Positions 56,529 to 64,000 of a stretch of 64,000 nucleotides of DNA are shown here, one piece after another; positions within the stretch are counted from its first letter, which is position 1, and every line of letters starts with the position of its first letter. Position numbers and translations under genes: made by a program. The DNA comes from Gigaspora rosea (lineage: Eukaryota; Glomeromycota; Glomeromycetes; Diversisporales; Gigasporaceae). The stretch is taken from positions 36,260-100,259 of the forward strand of contig QKWP01000431.1 of the NCBI GenBank assembly GCA_003550325.1. Reading direction: 5' to 3'. Below the pieces are notes generated by a model. It searched no databases. It was not told the DNA's origin and saw nothing but the letters and a program-made list of their open reading frames with translations.

Positions 56529-56770
56529 AAGTTCATTTAGATTAGGGTTAGGGTTTCTATGTTAGCAAAATAAATAGTAAAATTGTTCAAGAAATTTTTT
56601 TTGTTAGGGCTCAAAAGGTGATTTCTTATGCAAATTTTAGGGATATAGGCGATTTTTGAAAAAGCAAAAGGTTTGTTTTGATCTTCCGCTTTGTGTTATG
56701 TTATACCTGTCTTGTAATTCTGTAATTTTGACAGCGATGCTGGGTAGTTATCGATCATAAAGTCAACAAC

Positions 56771-57050
56771 CAGGGCGTAGGATCGATTTTCCGAACACGT
56801 GATCTTCCGACGTCAATTAGCCAATTAAAAATCAGGATCAGGTATAACATAAAGAAATTCAAAACAAACGTTTGTTTTGCAAAAATCGTATTTATCGCAC
56901 TTTCTGGCCTAACAAAAAAGTTTTCTCACACAATTTTGCTCCTTCTAACCACCAATATGAACCCAAACCCTAACATAAATCAATTTTTTTTTCTCAAAAA
57001 ACATTTGATGCCGGAAGATCACGTGTTCGGAAAATCGATCCTAGGCCCTG
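56771..57050. mobile_element. hAT-like MITE, CAGGGC ends
   Basis: Inverted ends CAGGGCGTAGGATCGATTTT and (inwards) CAGGGCCTAGGATCGATTTT, pairing for about 40 bp. Flanks TCAACAAC and TCAATTTC agree at five of eight positions, a weak duplication. The CAGGG start is common in hAT elements. Confidence 0.7.
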
Positions 57051-57254
57051 TCAATTTCCATAAAGTCTGGCTGAAATATTCCCGAATGTAGACCAATAGT
57101 TAGCCGTTAGCCAGCCGTTTAGCCGATGATTTAGTCGAAACCATACGGCAATACAATAAAAGCGAAAGTATATATAAAATGATGCTATAATGATGGTATA
57201 GTGATGTAATGTTGCATAAATTAAAAAAAAAGAACTAAAATATTATCTGTTATT

Positions 57255-57345
57255 GTTCTTGTAAAGTGTCGCTCTTGTAAGGTGTCGTTTTGTGAGGTGT
57301 CGTTATTGTGAGGTATCATTTTTGTGAGGTGTTGTGTGTTGTGTG
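57255..57345. repeat. Tandem repeat, TTGTGAGGTGTCGTT
   Basis: Five imperfect copies of a 16- to 18-bp unit (CTTGTAAGGTGTCG, TTGTGAGGTGTCG, TTGTGAGGTATCA). It precedes the repeat-coding ORF at 57553. Confidence 0.7.
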
Positions 57346-57552
57346 CGAGATAAGAAGTTGATAATTAAGGAGTTTAAGCATTAGAAGTGGAAGATAGTGG
57401 ACAAAAGTTGTGAATACAAAGTAATTGATAACAATCTTTGTGCAGATTTTTGATGCACGAAGACAAGTTCGTATATGTGATTATTGAAGTAATTGTCATT
57501 TTTAATAGGACGATATAAGTAATAACAATTTATATTAGCAGTTAGAATAACC

Positions 57553-57810
57553 ATGTGTGAAGCTAACAGCAAAATAAGCGAATATGAGAATGCAAGCAAA
57601 ATGTCTTTCAAATGCGAAGGTATCGGCATGTCTTTCGAATACGAAGGTATCGGCACAATGTCTTTTGAATGCGAAGGTACTGGAGAAATAATTTCTGAAT
57701 ACAAAGAGGCTGGCGAAGTGATCTTTGAATGTGAAGGTGCTAGAGACACGATCTTCGAATGGGAAGGTACTAGTGAACCTGAATACAAAGGTACTATAGA
57801 AAATTTTTGA
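57553..57810 (+). CDS. Short repeat protein ORF (FECEG units), uncertain
   Basis: 85 codons beginning MCEANSKISEYENASK and made of seven to eight degenerate units of about 10-12 residues around F-E-(C/Y)-E-G (MSFECEGTGE, VIFECEGARD). The same DNA repeat continues out of frame to about 57900. A minisatellite that happens to be open is as likely as a gene. Confidence 0.35.
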   Translation: MCEANSKISEYENASKMSFKCEGIGMSFEYEGIGTMSFECEGTGEIISEYKEAGEVIFECEGARDTIFEWEGTSEPEYKGTIENF

Positions 57811-58439
57811 ATATAAAATACAGTAGTTCCATGTGTGAAGGTATTAACAAAACGGTTTATGAATATGAAGGCATTGAAGAATATAACTAGCAAATGTGAA
57901 GGTACTGGTAAAAATGAATATGAAGAGTCAAAGTAAATCATTTGGTATTGTAACACTTCCTGTGAGAGAAGCATTGATGTGCTTTAAGACGCGGATGGAG
58001 ATTCGGTTTCAGTTAGATCTACATGAAATGATTGAGATGAAATTCTTGAAATTGTTTCATCATCTGCAATTAATTCTGCTGAACCGTAATATGGACCCCT
58101 TCTCAAAGTCACACTAAAAAAATGTTGCTAAAATGTTATACTAAAAAATGATATACAACAAACACTTACAGTATAGATCTCCATCATTTTTTCTCAATGC
58201 ATACAATACCATTGTACGAAGATTCAAGATGAAGTCGCATACAGAAAGAGCAAATATGTAGTGTGTGTTGGTAAGACTAGGTATTGATTCTTAGATGAAG
58301 CGAATCTTGCAATTGCAGCACACAAGAAAACTTCCTCACTACTTTTTTTCAAAGAGCAACTTGTGACATTTATTCACTTCCGGAAGCATTTCCACCTCAT
58401 TACTTCAGACACAGAAGCACTAGATTTTATTTAAGGCAA

Positions 58440-60115
58440 TAGTTCAGAAGCAAAAACTCTCCACATTACTTGTGATATAATTAATGGAATACCTGATTGA
58501 CCTAACTGAAATCCACACATAAGTGATAGTGTGAAAAACAAGTTTTTCATCTGGTGAAGAGGAGGCTGAAAAATGTGAAAGTGTAATACAAATTATAAAC
58601 TTAAAGGATGCTGATAAAGTATAGACGGTTGAGAGAATTCTTAAAACATCTGAAAATGAGAAGATGGAAATAATTAAAAATGAAGAAAAAGAAAAACAAT
58701 CAATAAATGAAATTAAAGAATCTGACTCATGAAATAGAGAAACTAAGACGCAAGAAGCTGCACAGCGAGAAGTTGAATAGCATAAACAATCCAAATTATG
58801 TATGGAGAATATGTGTAAGCAAAAATTCGTAGTATTGAAATAGCCCTAATTAATCATAAATCAAAAATTGATAAGAAAATTTCAAACGTTGAAAATTTAT
58901 TTCAAACCATACAAGAAAAATCTAAAGAAAATTCGGTTAATGAACTTTCTGATGAAGGAATGGAGTTATTGGTAATTGATCAATTTGCTGATACAGTCGA
59001 TAATAGGATTAAAAGTTCTAAGAATGGGCTAAACATGTTCAAATAATATTCAGATTCTTGAAGATGAAATAACAATTTTAAAGCAAGATTTAGACCGAAT
59101 TAATTATGTTGTAAGAGAAAAAAAACTTTTGAAACAAATTCAAATGACTTGAAGAAAAAGTTATTCTATTCGTGATATGGCTCAACAACTTGTGAATAAA
59201 TACTATTAATTACGAGAAGAATTGAAAAAAATTTTTTTTGATATCAAAGAAGGAACGATGATTGACTTGCAGCATTAGAGAGTGTTGATAAGTTAATAGA
59301 AGTTCGGTTGAAGATAGATATTCAGGCAAATGAAAAAACCATTATGAAAAGGTTAAATAACGATCATAAAGAAAAGATGGCACAAACGATCGCTGTGGTA
59401 AAGGATGAAGCTTTAAAAGTCTTTAAGAGAATAGAAACTTTAGAGGACGTAGATGAATATTTGAGACAAGAATTTAAATAAAATGAAGAAGAAATTATGA
59501 AACGAATAGAAGATGATAAGCAATGTCTAATCAAATCATTAAGAAAAGGATTCAGGTATGAACTTCTTTATTATAAAGAACTTGCGTTAAAATGTCTACT
59601 TTAAGAATATTTATTAATTTTTTTTACTTTCCATTATGTATTTTATAGAGCGATAAAGAAAATGAACGGGGAGAGACAAACACAGCCATGAAGACGTCTT
59701 GTCTTGTCTATACATGTGGATGATATAATTAATAGAATACCTGATTGACCTAACCGAAATCGATAATCCTCACATAAGGGATAGTATGAAAAACAAAGTT
59801 TTTCATCTAGTGAAGAGGAGGCCGAAAAATGTGAAAGTGTAATGCAAATTATAAACTTAAAGGCTGCTGATAAAGTATCGACCGTTGAGAGAATTCTTAA
59901 AACATCTGAAACTGAGAAGATGGAAATAATTAAAAATGAAGAAAAAACAATCAATAATTGAAATAAAAGAATCTGACTCATGAAAACATCTGAAGTAGAA
60001 AAACTAAGATGCAAGAAGCTGTACAGCAATAATTAGAACAGCATAACAATCAAAATCATGTATGGAGAATATGTGTAGTGTCAGAAGGGGACTGGAATTC
60101 ATTCGGTCTAAGGTT
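58440..60115 (+). pseudogene. Two decayed copies of a coiled-coil gene
   Basis: Plus-strand fragments. 58480-58830 and 59650-60115 both correspond to the intact exon at 63423-63974 (shared phrases ESVMQIINLK, KVSTVERILKTSE, MEIIKNEEK, SVRRGLEFIRSK-like end) but carry frameshifts and stops. Between them lies another exon set of the same or a partner gene: SKIDKKISNVENLFQTIQEK, LSDEGMELLVIDQFADTVDN, then LAALESVDKLIEVRLKIDI and EKMAQTIAVVKDEALKVFKR. It ends in a donor before the 59576-59648 intron. Lys/Glu heptad-like content predicts coiled coil. Function unknown. Confidence 0.6.
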
Positions 60116-61630
60116 AAGTTTCTATTCTCTTTCATTGTGGTGCTTCTTACTTTACCGAAAGTTCATTTATCTGACCATGTAAAGTTAGAGTTAGCATTTT
60201 ATTAGTTGTAAATATATTTTTTTAGTAAATTGTCACTTGGCGTGATATCAGCTAAGTGATCTTTTGGTAAAAAAGAATGTATTCCTTTTACTGTTCTTGA
60301 TATCCAATTGTTGAATTTATTTTTATTTTTCTGTGATAGATGTTTTCAAATAGTAATTCTAAAGCTCTCCGATGATAAAAAATTTATCAAATTTTTTAAA
60401 AAATAGTGTGATGACAATTTCCTTCGATTTGATGATGTTAAAAATGCATCAGTGGATTGTACCATACCGCGTCGAAAGGGTTTTACGGGCTAAACAAATA
60501 ACGATAAACGCACAGTCCTGGACCAGTAATGAGATTTTTTCATTGGGAGTTCTTTTTGAGTACTTTCAAATCCAGTGGGAATATTACAATGTTAAAATGT
60601 AGATAGCAGAAATTACACCTATGAAATATCACATGTAGAATGAACTTTTAAATGTTATGATATTTTCTTCCAAGAAATTGATGTACGGTGCCAAATTCTT
60701 TTATATATTTCCCATTTCGTCTTTTTAGGAATTTAAATTTAGAAGACAAATTCCGTTACTGTATCTGCAAACAGAAAAATATTATTTAATTAAAATGATT
60801 ATAAAGCTGTTGTAATTCGGGCCAATAATCCGATTTTTTTCACTATACGGATTATTTTACTTTGAAATTAAAACTGAACAAGCAAAAAAAAAACAAAGCA
60901 CATAACGTGATTGAGCGTTATCGAAATAATATTAAGCAAAAAAAAACAAAGCACATAACGTGATTGAGCATTATCGAAATAATATTAATGAACAAATCAA
61001 TGATCTAAAAAGTGTGGTTCCCGCACTTTGCCATTTAAAAAGCAATAGTGATAACGTAATCGAAGAAGCAAGATGGCATTCCAGTTGCTAAGAAAGCTAC
61101 AATTTTGAAAAAAAACAACCGAGTGTATTGTAGAGATCAGAACCAGATATCCATTTATCCGTACGGTTATATCCGTTATACAAAAATACCAAGGGTTTGC
61201 ATCGCAATATTGCAGTGCTAGTTTGTAGATTTATTCTAAAAATATATGCTCATATATGCTCGGTGGCCTGAGTACTTTGAACAGTTTTATTATTAATTAT
61301 TAAAATTAATAATGTGTGTTTTTATAATAATTGGTTTGTTTTATAGTAAATTTATATTTAGTGCATGAGAGTAAGCATTTGTAATTGAATTATAATTGAA
61401 TATAGGGTTTATTCCCATGTACTTGTTTAAAAAATTGATTGATTTGTATTAAAATTTTTTTTTGTTTAGTAATTTTTTTTTGATTTGTTGGTAATTTTTG
61501 CTAATAGTATTGTTAAATAAGTTATTATAAGTTTTGTAGGCCAATTGCGTGTATTTTTTCTAGTTTTTTGTATTTATTTAGAGTAGATTTAGAACATTTA
61601 AGACATTTGTAATTAAAGTTTAAGAGTTGG
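60116..61630. other. Intergenic, with a 53-bp tandem duplication
   Basis: AAGCAAAAAAAAACAAAGCA...GTTATCGAAATAATATT occurs twice in tandem (about 60880-60933 and 60934-60987, one base changed). A plus-strand open frame at 60372-60602 has no recognised motif. Confidence 0.45.
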
Positions 61631-61634
61631 AGGT

Positions 61635-62345
61635 TTTTTCAAGAAGTTGTATGACTCATTGCAACATAAGCTTGTCCTTTAGCAAATATTAAGTCATATG
61701 CTTGTAGTTACATGTGGTAAGATTAGGCCCTGTACTTTATAAACAGTAAGTGCAAAAGTATTTTGAAGTGAAAATTGTTGTCTTGAGGTTCTTCTACTAT
61801 TAATTTCAAAGTAGATAATTTCTTTTTGAACTATTCTGTTTATAGTAGTAAGAGTTGAAAAAGTAATTTGAATATTTTTATTATTAACAATTTTTGTTAT
61901 AATTCTAATAGTTTTATTGCAAATTCCTTCTTTAAATAACTTATTATTTAGAAACATTATACTGTATTTTCTTGTAGATGCACAGATTGAGGTAGGTTTG
62001 TAGTGTATTTGAAATTGGATAGTAGTTTTTGTTTAAAGATTTGAAATCTGTGTATTTGTAGATTCAGATAATAGGTTTATTGCTAATGCTATTAAAAAGT
62101 AAATTGTTACAAAGCAGTTTGTTTATATTGTTTGTAGCTTGTCGAGTTGGAACTATATGAGTAGTGTTATAAAATTTATCAAGTTGAATATTAGAATTTA
62201 TTTTTGATTGGATAATGGTTTTGAACATTTTAAATCAATTTTCAATTTGTAATTCTTGTAAAATATTGTAAAATTGTATATTATTTTGTTGTTGTAGAAT
62301 GGTTAAAAATAAAAAAAGATGATCAGACTAGTAATTGAAAAACAT
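61635..62345 (-). pseudogene. PIF1/Helitron-type helicase, C-terminal remnant
   Basis: Minus strand: THIVPTRQATNNINKLLCNN, then MFLNNKLFKEGICNKTIRII (the usual form is ...GICNGT...), VQKEIIYFEI, and QFSLQNTFALTVYKVQGLIL, which is helicase motif VI (ALT-x-H-K-x-QG) with Tyr for His. It ends GQAYVAMSHTTS*KNLQLL, usual form GQAYVALSR. Stops and frameshifts are present. No Helitron ends (TC...CTRR hairpin) or Rep domain were located. Confidence 0.7.
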
Positions 62346-62499
62346 TTTTGGTTGAATTGAGGGTAGTTGGGCTAAATTATCTACAACTAGTATTGGTATA
62401 TCTTCAAAAATAAAATTGTTGTTATGTACTTTTCAAAAACGTAAGATTTGCTGCACTGGGCCTTTGTGTAACACAAGTCACGTGTATATATGCAGGTCT

Positions 62500-62565
62500 G
62501 CATCAAAAAAGTATACAGGAGTATCAAAAAAGTAAGTGCAGGAGTATCAAAAACGTAAGATTTGC
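62500..62565. repeat. Short tandem repeat, CAGGAGTATCAAAAAAGTA
   Basis: Three copies of CAGGAGTATCAAAAA(A/C)GTAAG-like units. It ends in CTTTAGACGACCCC, the same terminal phrase as the elements at 50088 and 56520. Confidence 0.6.
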
Positions 62566-62671
62566 GCTTTAGACGACCCCTAAAAATGGTTGCAGCTTTC
62601 CCAAAATGGTTTGTAAATATTAGATAATCAAACATCAATGCATATTTTCGCGTTTGAGCTGGATTAATAAA

Positions 62672-62843
62672 TGTGGCAGATTAAAATGAAATCAGATTAA
62701 AATGAAACTGGGGGACCTCTCTTGCTCACCTTTAAAGCTTATAAAACCCACATATACTCGTTTATTAATAACCCTAACCCCAAACCCTAACTTAAAAAAT
62801 AGAAAAATTTCATTTTAATCCGATTTCATTTTAATCTGTCACA
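62672..62843. mobile_element. 172-bp MITE, TGTGGCAGATTAAAATG ends
   Basis: Ends TGTGGCAGATTAAAATGAAA and (inwards) TGTGACAGATTAAAATGAAA, each with a second internal GATTAAAATGAAA. ATAAA flanks both (62667-62671, 62844-62848). CCCTAACCCC telomere-like phrases lie inside. Confidence 0.7.
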
Positions 62844-62907
62844 ATAAATAGTGACTCCCCAAAATCTTCTGAGATTGTTTACATCGATATTATTATCGCC
62901 CACTTTT

Positions 62908-63002
62908 ATTTACACTTGAACTCCCATTTTTGCACTTGAACTCCCACTTTTGCACTTGAACTCCCACTTTTGCACTTGAACTCCCACTTTTGCACTTGAA
63001 CA
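62908..63002. repeat. 20-bp minisatellite, CACTTGAACTCCCACTTTTG
   Basis: Five copies, the last four identical. The 20-bp period shifts frame each unit, so open frames across it (minus strand) are not genes. Confidence 0.85.
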
Positions 63003-63360
63003 ATGTTTATCCCAATCCGTTCGGTCAAGAAAAAACAATACTTAAAGGTAGATATTTTATAGTGCAAACACCTTTTCCTTGGCTCCTCTTTAGTGAGGTC
63101 ATTTCGAACAATTTGTTTGATGCAGTGAAAAGGTTGCATCATATAAAACAAATTGCAAGGAGTGATTCCAGGTGTTCTATATGGTTGTGGCAGTCCATAA
63201 AACGAGAAGCTTCTCCTTTGTGAGGTCAACCGGGTGACTTCTGTTCAATCTGTGGGGCATACTGGTGCCACGAAGAGCACAAGCCAATGAAGTTCTTAAA
63301 TAAAGCCTGCTGATTCTGGAAGTAGAATCGGCTATGAACTTTTATTATAAAGAACTTGCG
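63003..63360. other. Unassigned stretch before the coiled-coil exon
   Basis: Contains two diverged copies of AGTGAGGTCATTTCGAACAA-like sequence (63091, 63217) and TTTATTATAAAGAACTTGCGT (63340), which also precedes the 59650 copy. No gene recognised. Confidence 0.35.
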
Positions 63361-63422
63361 TTTGTTACCTCAATAAAATGTCTACTTAAGAATATTCATT
63401 AATTTTTTATTTTATTTTATAG

Positions 63423-63974
63423 AGTGATAAAGAAAACAAACAGGGAGAGACAAAAAAAAGGAAATTCAGCCACGACGACGTCTTCTCTGTACATGTTGAT
63501 AATGAGAATCATAATACAATACCTGATTATATTGACCTAACGGAAATCGAAGATCCGCAAATAAGAAACAGTGTGAAAACAAAAATTTTTCATTTGGTGA
63601 AGAAGCTGGAGGCCGAAAGATATGAAAGTGTAATGGAAATTATAAATTTAAAGGATGCTGATAAAGTATCTACGATTGAGAAAATTCTTAAAAAATCTGA
63701 AGTTGAAAAACTCGAAATAATTAAAAATGAAGAAAAAGAAAAGCAGTCAATTATTGAAATAAAAGAAAAAGAAAAACAATCTATTATTGAAATAAAAGAT
63801 TCTGACAAATTAGTTACAATAGAAAGAATAATGAAAACATCTGAAGAAGAAAAACTAAAAATTATCAAGACGCAAGAAGCTGCACAGCGAGAAGTTGAAC
63901 AGCATAAACAATCTAAATTATGTATGGAGGATATGTGTAGTGTCAGAGGGGGACTGGAATTCATTCGGTCTAAG
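63423..63974 (+). CDS. Intact coiled-coil exon (184 codons), third copy; gene runs off the window
   Basis: Acceptor TTTTATAG and donor AAG|GTAAAG bound an open, in-phase exon beginning SDKENKQGETKKRKFSHDD. It continues PDYIDLTEIEDPQIRNSV, YESVMEIINLKDADKV, tandem EKEKQSIIEIK units and QEAAQREVEQHK, and ends SVRGGLEFIRSK. The Lys/Glu-rich centre predicts a long coiled coil. The degenerate copies at 58480-58830 and 59650-60115 share its intron positions. I do not know its function. The upstream exon was not identified, and the gene continues past 64000. Confidence 0.6.
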
Positions 63975-64000
63975 GTAAAGTTTCTATTCTCTTTCATTGT

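Noticed and set aside
61635-62345. A complete Helitron
   Set aside because: Only the helicase C-terminus is recognisable; no Rep domain, TC start or terminal hairpin was found.
62906-63229. Minus-strand 107-codon frame ending in VQKWEFKCK repeats
   Set aside because: It runs through a 20-bp minisatellite that changes frame each unit; no motif upstream.

Overview
The window reads as a eukaryotic nuclear contig, most likely from an arbuscular mycorrhizal fungus (Glomeromycotina, Rhizophagus- or Gigaspora-like). This is an inference from four things: very AT-rich DNA, short GT-AG introns, a TKL-type kinase pseudogene and multi-copy coiled-coil genes, and an unusually dense load of DNA transposons and foldback elements. 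Only two genes look intact and cellular. They form a divergent pair near 41-48 kb: a YTH-domain RNA reader (minus strand, 14 exons, about 547 codons) and a TBCK-type pseudokinase/TBC/rhodanese protein (plus strand, 14 exons, about 928 codons). Their start codons are 219 bp apart.

Nearly everything else is mobile DNA nested in other mobile DNA or in dead genes. From 5.7 to 17.8 kb lies a minus-strand sensor histidine kinase-like gene, split by a 9.78-kb CACTA/EnSpm-like transposon (6273-16053, 3-bp duplication AGT). The transposon carries a degenerate tnp2/DUF4218-type transposase on one strand and, divergently, an intron-rich RS/QN-repeat accessory gene. Both its ends hold many ATATCGG motifs. 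This matches the two-gene layout of plant En/Spm.

From 21.5 to 35.1 kb a Mutator-like transposase gene is split by an 11.5-kb Ty3/gypsy LTR retrotransposon (22469-33968). The retrotransposon has itself been hit by at least five DNA elements: a zinc-finger-ORF element in its 5' LTR, a 192-bp MITE in gag, a 3.16-kb long-TIR element, a 270-bp hAT MITE and a 250-bp MITE. The 3.16-kb element hosts a foldback element that was in turn hit by a tRNA-derived SINE (673 bp, 14-bp target duplication). A 180-bp MITE sits further on in the same MULE gene. In most cases deleting the insert plus one target duplication restores the host reading frame, so the order of events can be read directly.

Other structure includes a TTAA-flanked 0.5-kb foldback (3.9-4.4 kb), a 1.1-kb array of seven palindromic modules (20.1-21.2 kb), nested foldbacks (37.5-38.3 kb), and a roughly 6-kb inverted duplication (50.3-56.3 kb) bounded by direct repeats. 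The right end (57.5-64 kb) holds three copies of a coiled-coil gene (one with an intact exon) and a dead PIF1/Helitron-like helicase. Two single-N positions (17330, 28205) each sit between two near-identical copies of the flanking sequence and look like unmerged assembly overlaps.

All coordinates come from reading the sequence by eye. No database search was run, and family names rest on recognised motifs.
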